Positions 52,427 through 61,559 of a stretch of DNA of 64,000 nt are shown in pieces. Below the pieces are notes generated by a model, which did no database searches, was not told the origin of the DNA, and worked only from the letters and a program-made list of their open reading frames with translations. Every line of letters begins with the position of its first letter. Position 1 is the first letter of the stretch. The position numbers were made by a program, and so were the translations under genes. This stretch comes from Selenomonas sp. AE3005 (GTDB taxonomy: Bacteria; Bacillota; Negativicutes; Selenomonadales; Selenomonadaceae): NCBI RefSeq assembly GCF_905233635.1, contig NZ_CAJODG010000003.1, positions 1-64,000 of the forward strand, written 5' to 3'.

Positions 52427-52972
52427 TTATTCTTCGCCCAGAATTTTCCGCAGACTGCCCATAGCTCTAAAGAGAATAACACCAACATTGGCAGCAGACA
52501 CATCAAGCGTTTCCGCAATTTCTTTATTGCTCATTTCGCCCCAGAATTTCAGTTCAATAATCCGCTGCTCGCGTTCGCTAAGTTTTCCGAGCGCCATAAG
52601 CAGTTCACTTTTGCCTTCCTTGACCAGCAGCTGTCCTTCAGGGCGTTCCTTTTCGTCCACTGACGGTGAGAACACATCGTCCCACTCCACATTCTGCCGA
52701 TGGCTTTGCCAACGGTAGTAATCCGTCAGGGTACGGGTGGCTATACGGGACAGCCAGGTGGCAAAAGACGCCTTGCTGCTGTCGAACTCCGCCAAATGCT
52801 CCACCATCTTGATAAATACATCGCTGACAATATCATCAGCGGTGGCGGCATTTTTCACCCGGGCGTAAATCAGATTATATATTTTCGGGAAAAAATGCTC
52901 ATACAGTTCATCAAACGCCTCATCATCAGCCACAGCCTGCTGTGCGATGGCGTTCCAATTTTTTTCGTCCAT
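52427..52972 (-). CDS. ECF-like sigma-70 family RNA polymerase sigma factor
   Basis: 181 residues with only regions 2 and 4. Region 2: AFDELYEHFFPKIYNLIYAR, then DDIVSDVFIKMVEHLAEFD and ATWLSRIATRTLTDYYR. Region 4: LGKLSEREQRIIELKFWGEM followed by SNKEIAETLDVSAANVGVIL, a clear HTH. No anti-sigma gene follows; the adjacent genes are the ABC exporter upstream (10 bases) and the GG-leader peptide downstream. ATG 52972 after AGGAGC. It is the natural candidate to read the [TG]GTAAT-N16-CGTA elements of this cluster, which is an inference. Confidence 0.88.
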   Translation of the reverse strand: MDEKNWNAIAQQAVADDEAFDELYEHFFPKIYNLIYARVKNAATADDIVSDVFIKMVEHLAEFDSSKASFATWLSRIATRTLTDYYRWQSHRQNVEWDDVFSPSVDEKERPEGQLLVKEGKSELLMALGKLSEREQRIIELKFWGEMSNKEIAETLDVSAANVGVILFRAMGSLRKILGEE

Positions 52973-52981
52973 ACACTGCTC

Positions 52982-55711
52982 CTATGCTACCTGTCGTTTC
53001 ACTAATTTGGTAAAGATACCATTCTGCGCTAAAAGTTCTTCATACGTGCCGCTTTCCACCAGCCTGCCTTTATCCATAACCAAAATCCTGTCACATTCAC
53101 GAATGGTTGACAGGCGGTGAGCAATCACCAGCCGGGTTGTTTTCAGCTTGTTGAGACTCTCCGTCACAATGGCCTGCGTGCGGTTGTCCAGCGCGCTGGT
53201 GGCCTCATCAAAAATCAAAATTGACGGCTTGCCGGCCAAAGCCCTGGCAATCATAATCCGCTGCCGCTGGCCGCCGGAAATATTGTTGGAACCTTCGCTG
53301 ATTACCGTCTGCATGCCCATAGGCATTTCCCGGATATCTTCGGCAATACCGGCCGCCTCGGCGGCCACCCAGGCATCATCCTGGGTGAGCGGTGCCTGCC
53401 CCACAATATTGGTGAAGATATCTCCGCTCATCAGCTGGCCGTTTTGCAATACCACACCCATCTGGGAACGCACCGACGGCGGTGACAACTCAGCCAGGGA
53501 CTGGCCGTCATAATAAATAGCGCCGCTTTTCGGCTGTTCAAAACCTAACAACAGCCGCACCAAAGTGGATTTACCGCAGCCGGAATGCCCCACAATGGCG
53601 ACATTTTCGCCCGGTGCCACCTGAAAGCTCACATCCTGCAGCACATCTTTTTTCCCTTCCCCATAAGCGAAGGTCAGATGGCTGACTTCAATGGCCCCGG
53701 ACAAGGGGTCAGCCTCCTGTTTATCCTCGGTGGTCTCCGGCACTTCCTCCAACAGCGGCCGCAGATTCTCGATATGCGGCTGAATGGTAAAGAAGGTGCC
53801 CACCAGGGGAATCACCGCATTAAGGGTGGCATTGAAGGAACTGAAGGCCGCCTCAAAGGCCATAAACTGGGCATAGCCAATCCCCTCCTTGACCAGCTGG
53901 CCGCCGCTGCCATCAGGCACCGTTTCCTGCATGCCGTAAACCACTATATAATATAGCAGCATGGTCAGGATAAAGGGCTGGGCTGCCGCAATAATGGTAT
54001 TATAATTGCCCTGCCAGCGCAGCGCCAGATTCCATTTCCACGTTTCCCCAAAAACCTTGCTCCATAGATGGTAGGCCTGCTCCTCCGCCCCGTGCACCCG
54101 AAACTTTCCCAGGCCGGAAAAAATCTGCTGCACCAGGCCGGCCTCGGCATTGTTGGCCGCGATGAGTTTGCGCTGAAAGCTCAGCACCCGCCTATAGACA
54201 AAAGCCGTAATCAGGCACCAGACGAGCCAGATTACCATGGCCGCCGCCGTGAGCTTGACGCTGTACCAGCACATGAGGATAAGGCTCCAAAAAGAGAACA
54301 CCGTATTAAATACAGCGCCCACAAAATTACCGCTGACCACATCTTTTACGGCCTCAATGCCGCGCATACGGCTGGCCAGTTCTCCCGTGGTAAACTGATG
54401 GAAAAACTTCAGCGGCAAGGTCAGGAGCCGTCCCCACAAGGCTGCCTCCACGGCCATATTCAGGTGGAGACTGATACGCATAACCGCCACTGTCCGAATC
54501 ATGGTCAGTGCCGCCATGGTAAAACTGGTTACCATCATCACCTGCGTGACCGTCACCAGCCCTTCCCTGTCCAGAATGGGCAGGATATCCTGAAAGATTG
54601 TTTCCGTAATAACAGGGCTGACCAAAGGAATAAGCCCGGCAAAGAAACTTACCAGGAGGATTGTCCGATAGTCCGCCTTCCAGCACTGCTGAAACATAAA
54701 GCGCATTAAATCCATGATTTTGAGCTTGCGCCGGGGAAAACCTGCATAGCAGATAAAGGCGTCTTTATCCAATTGGGCAGCCTGCTCTGCGGTCAGACGT
54801 ATCCCCTGGGAATTTTTTCTCGTCACCAGCTTATATAGACCAGGACGCTCCGGAATAAGCGCCGCAATCTCCTTGTCCGCCCCATAGTAGGCAATGAATA
54901 CGCCCGTGTCATTTTTATGCCAGCCAGTCTCATCGAGCCGCACGAGCCGCAGCTGCACATTGGCCTTTTGCGCCAGCCGCCGCAGCAGGGACAGGGAATC
55001 CAGCTTTTTGGCAATATCAGGAGATAAACTTATATCCGCCTCCGGCATGGACAAGGCTTTCATCACGAGTTTCAGAATAAAAATATTTTCTTCTACCGCC
55101 TTGCCACCCTGCTCGGTGCTGCTCTCCTCGTAATATATTTCGTCCTCACCCAGCAGGTTGCTGATGGCATTTTTCACCAGCCAGTTTTTCTGTCTGGCAA
55201 TGATTTCCTGCCGCCGGCGCAGCCGCTTGTCCGCTGACAAAAAGCGCATGCCCTGCAGCATGGTAAAAATCTGCTGATGCCGCTTGAATTCTGTCAGCAA
55301 TTCCTGCGTGCTGGCTGTCCCTGCCGGAAACATTTCCCCCTGTGGCCACAGGACGAGCATATCATCTCCCAGAGCCGCCAGCCGGTTGAGCCAGCTGATT
55401 TTTCCGAGCGCCATAAACCAGGCCTGCATAAGCGGCTGCAATTCCTGCGGTGCCGTCCCGGCAAAAGTTTTTTCCGTCAGCAAGCTATCTGTCACAGCAT
55501 AAATGAGGATATCCATTTCGCCAAACTCGTCCATTGACGGAAAAATCGCCTGCCCGGCCTCAATTTTCAGCAAATACGCCTGCCGGTAATGGCGTTCGTC
55601 CCGGGTAACAGCATAAACTTCCACCTGTCCGGCTGTAAGCACCAGAAAACTATCTTCACTTGTCAGCTGCCAGCGCCGGCCTGCCTGTAATTCCATACCA
55701 TCACAACCCAC
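52982..55711 (-). CDS. NHLP-type peptide export ABC transporter, permease/ATPase without peptidase
   Basis: 909 residues. The first 330 residues lack membrane helices and begin with a cyclic-nucleotide-binding-like barrel (FLVLTAGQVEVYAV, LKIEAGQAIFPS), as in the second ABC subunit of NHLP systems. Then an ABC exporter membrane domain (about 355-660) and a nucleotide-binding domain with GHSGCGKST, NISGGQRQR, LIFDEATSALD and the switch His in IAHRLST. There is no C39 peptidase. It presumably pairs with the C39 transporter encoded 13 bases upstream. GTG 55711 is used as start; ATG 55696 is an alternative. No obvious ribosome site for either. Confidence 0.9.
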   Translation of the reverse strand: MGCDGMELQAGRRWQLTSEDSFLVLTAGQVEVYAVTRDERHYRQAYLLKIEAGQAIFPSMDEFGEMDILIYAVTDSLLTEKTFAGTAPQELQPLMQAWFMALGKISWLNRLAALGDDMLVLWPQGEMFPAGTASTQELLTEFKRHQQIFTMLQGMRFLSADKRLRRRQEIIARQKNWLVKNAISNLLGEDEIYYEESSTEQGGKAVEENIFILKLVMKALSMPEADISLSPDIAKKLDSLSLLRRLAQKANVQLRLVRLDETGWHKNDTGVFIAYYGADKEIAALIPERPGLYKLVTRKNSQGIRLTAEQAAQLDKDAFICYAGFPRRKLKIMDLMRFMFQQCWKADYRTILLVSFFAGLIPLVSPVITETIFQDILPILDREGLVTVTQVMMVTSFTMAALTMIRTVAVMRISLHLNMAVEAALWGRLLTLPLKFFHQFTTGELASRMRGIEAVKDVVSGNFVGAVFNTVFSFWSLILMCWYSVKLTAAAMVIWLVWCLITAFVYRRVLSFQRKLIAANNAEAGLVQQIFSGLGKFRVHGAEEQAYHLWSKVFGETWKWNLALRWQGNYNTIIAAAQPFILTMLLYYIVVYGMQETVPDGSGGQLVKEGIGYAQFMAFEAAFSSFNATLNAVIPLVGTFFTIQPHIENLRPLLEEVPETTEDKQEADPLSGAIEVSHLTFAYGEGKKDVLQDVSFQVAPGENVAIVGHSGCGKSTLVRLLLGFEQPKSGAIYYDGQSLAELSPPSVRSQMGVVLQNGQLMSGDIFTNIVGQAPLTQDDAWVAAEAAGIAEDIREMPMGMQTVISEGSNNISGGQRQRIMIARALAGKPSILIFDEATSALDNRTQAIVTESLNKLKTTRLVIAHRLSTIRECDRILVMDKGRLVESGTYEELLAQNGIFTKLVKRQVA

Positions 55712-55724
55712 AATCTCTTATCTA

Positions 55725-57926
55725 TCACTTGCTGCTATGTTCCTCAATCAAACGGCGGTAAGGCCCATCCTGTGCCATCATATCCCGATGACGGCCGCGT
55801 TCCACTATCCGGCCATGTTCCAAGACGATAATCTCATCTGCGTCCCGAATGGTGGACAGCCGATGGGCGATAATAACGCAGGCACAGCCCCGGTGACGGA
55901 TATTTTCCAGTACCTTTTCCTCCGTAATAGGGTCCAGGGCGCTGGTGGCCTCGTCCAGTACCAGCAGGGAAGGATTCACGGCCAAAGCCCGGGCAATTTC
56001 GAGCCGCTGCCGCTGGCCGCCGCTGAAGTTGTTGCCGCCTTCCGAAACCATGGCCTCATAGCCGCCCTCGAGCTGCAGGATATCTTCGTGGATACAGGCG
56101 TCCTTGGCCGCCCGGACAATATCACTTTGCCGCAGGGAACGGTCAAACAGGGCAATGTTTTCCCCAACCGTACCGGTAATCTGGAAAACGTCCTGGTCCA
56201 CAGCTGCCAGCGAAGTCACAATTACACTGCGTGGTACCTGCCGCCGGGGCGTGCCGTCGAGCAGCACCTGACCGCCCCATTCCTCGTACAGGCCGGTAAT
56301 AACCTTGGCCACCGTGGATTTACCGCTGCCCGAGGCGCCGACAATCGCTGTCCAGTGCCCCGGCTTTAAATGCATGTTAAAGTCCTGCAACAGGGGCGGT
56401 TCCAGCGGACTATAGCCAAAACTGACCGCCTTTAACTCCAGCTCCCCTGACAGGCGGCCCTGAATTTTGGCCGCCACCGGCGCATTTTCCGGCGGATAAT
56501 TAAGGGAATCCACCTCATAACAGCGCACATCATTGAGGCGCTGCATCTGCATTTCCGTAGTCTGCAGGCTGCTATAGAGGCCCGTCAGTTTGCCCACCGG
56601 TGCCTGAAAGCTGCCCATCAAATGCTGAAAGGCCACAAACATACCGGCAGTCATGGCCCCGTCCATAATGGAAAAGCCGCCGAAGGTCATGATAAGCGCC
56701 CCGTTGAGCCCGGACAGCAGCGTGGGCAAAGTGGTCACCGACAGCGACCACAGCTGGGTTTCCTGCGTGCCACGCAGCACCTTGGCCCGGTAACCGGCCC
56801 ATTTCATAAAGAAATCACCCTCGTTGCCGTTGGCCTTGAGGCTGTCAATCATGGACAGACCATTTATCGCTGTACCGTATTCCTTGCCGGCATCCTGCTG
56901 AATCCGCATGGCTAAATCCGTCAAGTGGCGTCTGGTCAGCATCATCACGGCAATATTTACCACCATAAACGCGATGCCGATAGCCGTCAGCAGGACGTTA
57001 TACTGCAGGAGCAATAAGAGGAAAAACAACGCCACAAAGGCATCGAGCACTGCCGTCGCCGCACTGCCGGACAAGACGCCGGCCACGGACTCATTCATCG
57101 AAATGCGCCCGGCCACCTCTGCGGCATAGCGCTGATGGAAAAAATGCATGGGCAGGCGCAGCAAATGCCAAAAGAAACTGGACGAATCCGCCAGTGTCAG
57201 TTTACGCTGCCAACGTGTGAGCAGCACTGCCCGGAGCCAGGTCAGCACCGCTGATACGATAAAGGACAACGTCATGGCTACACAGAGATTAGGCATCCAG
57301 TCCCGGTGCTTGCCCGTGAGAATATCGTCCAAAAAGACCTGACTGAATACCGGCGAGGCCAGTCCCGGCACAATCATGAACAGCCCCAGCAGGATAAGAA
57401 AAGTCATGCCCCATTTATCCTTCCAGAGCTTGACGGCCACGGCTTTAAAGACATTGTAGCGATGGCCTGCCGGTTTAAACTTGGCTGACGGTCTGACAGT
57501 CAGGGCAATGCCCGTATACGAGGTAACAAACTCCGACCACGGCACCGTACGCCGCCCCATGGCCGGGTCATTGAGGTAAACCGTATCCCCCACAATTCCT
57601 TCCAGCACAAGGAAATGATTAAACTCCCAATGGATAATCAGGGGATAATCCTGTTCCTCCCGGAGGCTTTCTGCCTCCCAGCGGTAGCCGTGTACTTCAC
57701 AGCCCCGGCCCATGGCTGCCCTCATCACATTGCTGGCCTTACTGCCGTCCCTGTTCACACCGCACTCGGCCCTAAGTTTTTCCAAGGGAACCCACAGACC
57801 GTAATGAGCCAGTATCATGGCCAGAGATGCCGCCCCACATTCCGTTGCCTCCATCTGCAGGACAGTCGGCACTTTTACCCGGGCGCCGGACTTATGCCAT
57901 AATTTCTGTAAAAATTCCCTTACCAT
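55725..57926 (-). CDS. C39-peptidase ABC exporter (PCAT, NHLP type)
   Basis: 733 residues. An N-terminal C39 peptidase carries the catalytic Cys in QMEATECGAASLAMIL (Cys30), His in IIHWEFNHFLVLEG and Asp in YLNDPAMG. It should cut leaders after GG. The exporter membrane domain follows (about 155-440), then an ATPase domain with GASGSGKST, NFSGGQRQR, LVLDEATSALD and IAHRLST. Substrates are very likely the GG-leader peptides of this cluster. ATG 57926 lies five bases after AGGTGA; GTG 57935 overlapping the stop of the adaptor gene is an alternative. Confidence 0.93.
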   Translation of the reverse strand: MVREFLQKLWHKSGARVKVPTVLQMEATECGAASLAMILAHYGLWVPLEKLRAECGVNRDGSKASNVMRAAMGRGCEVHGYRWEAESLREEQDYPLIIHWEFNHFLVLEGIVGDTVYLNDPAMGRRTVPWSEFVTSYTGIALTVRPSAKFKPAGHRYNVFKAVAVKLWKDKWGMTFLILLGLFMIVPGLASPVFSQVFLDDILTGKHRDWMPNLCVAMTLSFIVSAVLTWLRAVLLTRWQRKLTLADSSSFFWHLLRLPMHFFHQRYAAEVAGRISMNESVAGVLSGSAATAVLDAFVALFFLLLLLQYNVLLTAIGIAFMVVNIAVMMLTRRHLTDLAMRIQQDAGKEYGTAINGLSMIDSLKANGNEGDFFMKWAGYRAKVLRGTQETQLWSLSVTTLPTLLSGLNGALIMTFGGFSIMDGAMTAGMFVAFQHLMGSFQAPVGKLTGLYSSLQTTEMQMQRLNDVRCYEVDSLNYPPENAPVAAKIQGRLSGELELKAVSFGYSPLEPPLLQDFNMHLKPGHWTAIVGASGSGKSTVAKVITGLYEEWGGQVLLDGTPRRQVPRSVIVTSLAAVDQDVFQITGTVGENIALFDRSLRQSDIVRAAKDACIHEDILQLEGGYEAMVSEGGNNFSGGQRQRLEIARALAVNPSLLVLDEATSALDPITEEKVLENIRHRGCACVIIAHRLSTIRDADEIIVLEHGRIVERGRHRDMMAQDGPYRRLIEEHSSK

Positions 57927-57931
57927 CTGAC

Positions 57932-58891
57932 TCACCTGTTACGCAGCCACTGGCTGATTTTATAGAACACCTTTTCAATGGGCGGCCGCCGCTCAATAAT
58001 CACTGAACCTGTACAAAAGCTGCCGGCTGTAACGGGCTTGTGCTCACCCACAAAGGAAGTCCACAGATAGCCGGACGGATTGTTTTCATCCTTTACCAGC
58101 ACAAAAGTTATCTCCACTACAGCGCCCTGACCACCGGACAAGAGCCACTTGGCCAGTTCCGGATTGCTGACCTTTTCCTGTATGGACTGCAGCGGCACCG
58201 GGTAATTCGACACCGTCCGCACCACACCGATAAGACTGCCGGACTCCTGCACATCCACCCCATTGGGAACCAGCTGTATTGTCTGCCCCGGTTCAATACG
58301 CTTGCCCTTGTCCACGGGAACGTACATTACGCCGGTCAGGTCATTGCGCTTTTTCGTCAGGCGTACGGAACAAAGCGGTGTACCACTGCTAATGACACTG
58401 CCCTTGCGTATCATCACATCCTCGACAATCCCATCGTAATCACTGATGACATCCCGGGATACCCCCTGCTTATAAAGTTTGGCCTTATACTGATAAACCC
58501 TGTCCGCCGTATCTTTCATACTGGACGCCAGTTGGGGACCATACTGGGCCATATTGGTATCGGCAGACTGCTGTGGCTGTTCCAGCTCGGCAATCAAATC
58601 CCCTTTACTGATAGTCGCCCCCTTACGCACATAAACATGGGCAATTTTTCCCCCGGCCACATGCGTAACGGTAGTCACACCGCCGGAATCCAGAATCATT
58701 CCCTTGCCATCGGCCCGCACAGTGAAAGAACCAAAAATTGACCACAAAATTACGGAAATGAGCAGCAATCCCACCGCTACCAGCGACATCCAGCCGATGG
58801 GCGTTGTTATGGGCAAAAGCATATCCAGCCTGTCAGGCGAGCGCAGTTTATCCAGTGCCGCCCTGCTAAAAATTTTGCTGCCATCTGCCAT
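57932..58891 (-). CDS. HlyD-type adaptor of the NHLP export system
   Basis: 319 residues: a cytoplasmic N-terminus, one membrane helix (about 33-55), then a biotinyl-lipoyl-like half (GGKIAHVYVRKGATISKGDLIAELE) that connects through a short hairpin to a second half (YDGIVEDVMIRKGSVISSGTPL) and a beta-barrel domain. It links inner-membrane ABC exporters to an outer-membrane exit. Its coiled hairpin is short, as in NHLP secretion proteins. It overlaps the C39 exporter gene. Confidence 0.88.
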   Translation of the reverse strand: MADGSKIFSRAALDKLRSPDRLDMLLPITTPIGWMSLVAVGLLLISVILWSIFGSFTVRADGKGMILDSGGVTTVTHVAGGKIAHVYVRKGATISKGDLIAELEQPQQSADTNMAQYGPQLASSMKDTADRVYQYKAKLYKQGVSRDVISDYDGIVEDVMIRKGSVISSGTPLCSVRLTKKRNDLTGVMYVPVDKGKRIEPGQTIQLVPNGVDVQESGSLIGVVRTVSNYPVPLQSIQEKVSNPELAKWLLSGGQGAVVEITFVLVKDENNPSGYLWTSFVGEHKPVTAGSFCTGSVIIERRPPIEKVFYKISQWLRNR

Positions 58892-58951
58892 AACCGATTA
58901 TCCCCCCACATTAAAATTTTGTTCATTTTTGAATTATATTCGATAAATAAA

Positions 58952-58979
58952 GAAAAATACCTGCCAGCAATTGGCAGGT
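58952..58979 (-). terminator. Terminator between peptide genes and export genes
   Basis: ACCTGCCA and TGGCAGGT form an 8-bp perfect stem, followed by ATTTTTC on the minus strand, 28 bases past the last peptide gene and 61 bases before the adaptor start. It would let peptide transcripts exceed transporter transcripts. Confidence 0.82.
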
Positions 58980-59006
58980 GTTTCTTTATCTGTTTGTATT
59001 TTATCC

Positions 59007-59345
59007 TTAGGGAGTAACGTTCATGCCACCCTCGTTATGATTATTGCCATTCTGGCTATTCTGCTGAACGCCGCTGTTGTTGGAGTTGTTCTGCGTGTAG
59101 GCCGGCCCCGGTGCAGGTGTAGTCTGAAGGGGATTCGTGCCGCCATCGCTGTCGCCGCTGCCGCCTGTGCTGACAGCAATGGCGCCACCACCGCTGCTGT
59201 CCCCGCCGCCACCGGAAACCATGTCATATACGACGCCTGGTACACCTGTTGTGGCATATTTAACTACGTCTTTAAACCAATTGCCGCCAGAAACCTGCGC
59301 TAAATCTTTAGCCTTGAGTTCGTTTCTCTCATCTTTACCGGTCAT
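59007..59345 (-). CDS. GG-leader peptide 4 (Asn/Gln-rich tail)
   Basis: 112 residues. Leader NELKAKDLAQVSGG ends at Gly21. The core begins NWFKDVVKYATTG, has a Gly/Ser-rich middle (VSGGGGDSSGGGA) and a Pro-containing spacer. It closes with the family tail NNSNNSGVQQNSQNG followed by EGGMNVTP. No Cys. Last gene of the peptide block, followed by a terminator. Confidence 0.85.
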   Translation of the reverse strand: MTGKDERNELKAKDLAQVSGGNWFKDVVKYATTGVPGVVYDMVSGGGGDSSGGGAIAVSTGGSGDSDGGTNPLQTTPAPGPAYTQNNSNNSGVQQNSQNGNNHNEGGMNVTP

Positions 59346-59365
59346 TTTAATCCCCCCTCACTATA

Positions 59366-59611
59366 TCAATTGATGTTGTAGACGCTGTTGTTCCCACCAT
59401 TATTGATGTCAACCGGTGAGCCGATATCTACCGATGCAGCGTTATTGGACACCTCATTTACCTGCGAGATATGGCTTGTATTATTAATATCACCATGTTG
59501 CGTGTTCTGCTGAGCACCACTGTTGTCCGAATTATTCTGCTGGTTGTTTTCAGCCCCGCCTGCCACTTTTGACAGGTTTTCCATTTCCAGTTCCTGCTTT
59601 TCTTCCTTCAT
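59366..59611 (-). CDS. GG-leader peptide 3 (Asn/Gln-rich, beta-repeat-like)
   Basis: 81 residues. Leader QELEMENLSKVAGG ends at Gly19. The core is almost entirely polar: NNSDNSGAQQNTQHG, then a stretch with regular I/V and N/S alternation (DINNTSHISQVNEVSNNAA) and VDIGSPVDINNGGN. The spacing of Gln, Asn and aliphatic residues recalls beta-solenoid or curlin-type repeats; this is an impression, not an alignment. No Cys. Confidence 0.85.
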   Translation of the reverse strand: MKEEKQELEMENLSKVAGGAENNQQNNSDNSGAQQNTQHGDINNTSHISQVNEVSNNAASVDIGSPVDINNGGNNSVYNIN

Positions 59612-59632
59612 GGCCTGTCCCTGTCCTTTCGC

Positions 59633-59899
59633 TTACTTGGGATTAACTACCAAACCGCCTGTATTCTCAATGTTACCGTTCTGGGTATTCTGCTGGGCAC
59701 CGCTGTTATTGGAGTTATTCTGCTGATTTGTGGGGGTAGTATTGGCCGGAGCTGACTGTCCACTGCCGGAATCATCTTTGCCACCGGAATCCATCAGCTT
59801 GCCTATCACCTCAGTTGCCAGCGGAATTACCTGCTCCCAACCGCCGCCGGAGACCTTTTCCATCTTCTCAGTGCTGAGTTCCTGCTTGTTGTCCTTCAT
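59633..59899 (-). CDS. GG-leader peptide 2 (Asn/Gln-rich tail)
   Basis: 88 residues. Leader QELSTEKMEKVSGG ends at Gly19. The core starts GWEQVIPLATEVIGKLMD, possibly an amphipathic helix, followed by a Gly/Ser/Asp spacer and the tail QQNNSNNSGAQQNTQNG ending TGGLVVNPK. No Cys. It has its own ECF-like promoter motif. Confidence 0.85.
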   Translation of the reverse strand: MKDNKQELSTEKMEKVSGGGWEQVIPLATEVIGKLMDSGGKDDSGSGQSAPANTTPTNQQNNSNNSGAQQNTQNGNIENTGGLVVNPK

Positions 59900-59947
59900 T
59901 TTAAAAACCCCTTTCTTTTTTTAATCGTTCTTGATTTTGCTTATATA

Positions 59948-59973
59948 TACGATTGAGTATATAGCCTATTACA
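59948..59973 (-). promoter_or_regulatory. ECF-like promoter motif, copy b
   Basis: On the minus strand TGTAAT, 16 bases, CGTA, again with TCAAT before CGTA. Lies 49 bases before peptide gene 2 and just past the stop of peptide gene 1. Confidence 0.65.
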
Positions 59974-59979
59974 TAGTTT

Positions 59980-60246
59980 TTATTTTTTTTTGACGTTCAT
60001 ACCGCCCGTATTCTCGCAGTCACCATTTTGGGTATTTTGCTGGGCGCCACTGTTGTTGCTGTTGTCCTGATAATAGCTCGGCCCCGGTTCTTCTGCCGGC
60101 CCTGAGTAGAACCTTATCATCGGGCCAGGTGCGGCGTGAATCTGTTTTTCTATATCCTCAATAGAAATTGTTTCTAACTCCTCACCGCCAGAAACATTAG
60201 CTAATTCTCTTTCCTGCAGTTCGAGTTTTTTATCTTTACCCGTCAT
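59980..60246 (-). CDS. GG-leader peptide 1 (Asn/Gln-rich tail)
   Basis: 88 residues from ATG 60246 (GGTGGGG upstream); the frame can be extended four codons to a GTG. Leader LELQERELANVSGG ends at Gly21. The core is acidic at first (EELETISIEDIEKQI), then Pro-rich (GPAEEPGPSYY), and ends with QDNSNNSGAQQNTQNG and CENTGGMNVKKK. It has the only core Cys of the family. Confidence 0.85.
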   Translation of the reverse strand: MTGKDKKLELQERELANVSGGEELETISIEDIEKQIHAAPGPMIRFYSGPAEEPGPSYYQDNSNNSGAQQNTQNGDCENTGGMNVKKK

Positions 60247-60297
60247 TTTAATCCCCACCTTTCTTTATGTTGTTTGTATTTTGTATTTGCCTATACA

Positions 60298-60323
60298 TAC
60301 GCTTGATTTCGCAAACTATTACA
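60298..60323 (-). promoter_or_regulatory. ECF-like promoter motif, copy a
   Basis: On the minus strand TGTAAT, 16 bases, CGTA, with TCAAG before CGTA. Lies 52 bases before peptide gene 1, in the gap after the upstream adaptor gene. Confidence 0.65.
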
Positions 60324-60336
60324 AGGGCTGCAAAAA

Positions 60337-61518
60337 TTAGTTTTCTTCCAGCGTGAGTTCCACTTCCGTGCCGGCTGTCACTCCTTCAGTATCGGAGGTG
60401 ATGACGATATCCCCCGCCTGCAGCCCGGAAATAATTTCAATATATGTACCGTTGGTTATGCCTGTTTTAACATCACGGAATCCCAGGCATCCATCGGATT
60501 CCACGACTGCCACCCGGTCATGGTATTCATCAGTAAAGGCCGCCACCGGCACCGCCAGGCACTTGCGTGCCGCATTGGCATGGAGCCGTACCTTCCGATA
60601 GGTTCCCGGTTCCAATAGCCCCACGCGGTTGTCCACCTGCCAGATTACCTGCCGTACCGTTGCCGGTTCAGCCAGGTCCGGCGTTATTTTTATCACCATG
60701 GCCGAAAAAATCTGGTCCTCTCCCATATTGCCCACGGAATAATTCGCACCATAAGGTTTGGGCAGGGCCTCGCCGCCCAGTACAGACGTACCAGCGTCAA
60801 TGGTCAGACTGACAGGCTGGCCGATTACCATGCGCTTAGCCTGCTCGTCCACCACGGGAGACGTGAAATAAAGCTTGCTGAAATCCCCCACCAACGCCAC
60901 GGGCGTACCAGCCGTCACATAAGCACCTTCACTCTGGTAAAGGCGCAGCACCTCCCCATCAATGGAGGACAGCACCATCTGCCGGGACTGGCGCATAAGC
61001 AGCTGTTCCCGCTGAGCCGTCAAATTATCCATCCGCGCCTGGGCAGCCTTGTAGGCTGCTGCCGCCTCATCATATTTTTCCAGCGAAATAGCATGGTATT
61101 CCACGAGCTGACTATAACGGTTATAGGAATTACGCGCCTTCAGCAGCTGAGCCTCAGCCTCCACTATATCGCTGTCGGCCTGCTTGATTTTTAAAGGAAT
61201 ATCCTCGTCCACCAGCTGCAGGATGGGCTTGCCTGCCGTCACCATGCCATGTTTTTCCACAAACACCTGGGTGATGCGCCCATTTTCCCTGGCGATTACA
61301 TCGGCCATATCATCGCAATAGAAATTCGCCAGTTCCAGCTCCACATAGGGCTGGATTTCCCGTACCTGAACCACCGCACCATTAAGGGGCAGGCGCAGGT
61401 TTTCCATACGCTGCTCGATTTCGTTTTCCCCACGCTGGTTCAGGTACACGCCGTAGCCTAACAGCCCCACAATAACCATAATAATAATGCCGACACCCAA
61501 GTAAAAATACGTTTTCAT
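60337..61518 (-). CDS. HlyD/RND-type periplasmic adaptor
   Basis: About 393 residues. N-terminal membrane helix (about 3-23), a lipoyl half (VFVEKHGMVTAGKPILQLV), a longer coiled hairpin with many Ala and Gln (QADSDIVEAEAQLLKARNSY, KAAQARMDNLTAQREQLL), the second lipoyl half with VLRLYQSEGAYVTAGTPVAL, and beta-barrel domains at the C-terminus. The longer hairpin distinguishes it from the NHLP adaptor and suits contact with a TolC-like channel, which is not in the window. ATG 61518 after GGAGAA. First gene of the minus-strand cluster. Confidence 0.87.
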   Translation of the reverse strand: MKTYFYLGVGIIIMVIVGLLGYGVYLNQRGENEIEQRMENLRLPLNGAVVQVREIQPYVELELANFYCDDMADVIARENGRITQVFVEKHGMVTAGKPILQLVDEDIPLKIKQADSDIVEAEAQLLKARNSYNRYSQLVEYHAISLEKYDEAAAAYKAAQARMDNLTAQREQLLMRQSRQMVLSSIDGEVLRLYQSEGAYVTAGTPVALVGDFSKLYFTSPVVDEQAKRMVIGQPVSLTIDAGTSVLGGEALPKPYGANYSVGNMGEDQIFSAMVIKITPDLAEPATVRQVIWQVDNRVGLLEPGTYRKVRLHANAARKCLAVPVAAFTDEYHDRVAVVESDGCLGFRDVKTGITNGTYIEIISGLQAGDIVITSDTEGVTAGTEVELTLEEN

Positions 61519-61559
61519 AAAAAAATTCTCCAAACTTCCCTAAAAAATTTTACAAATCT

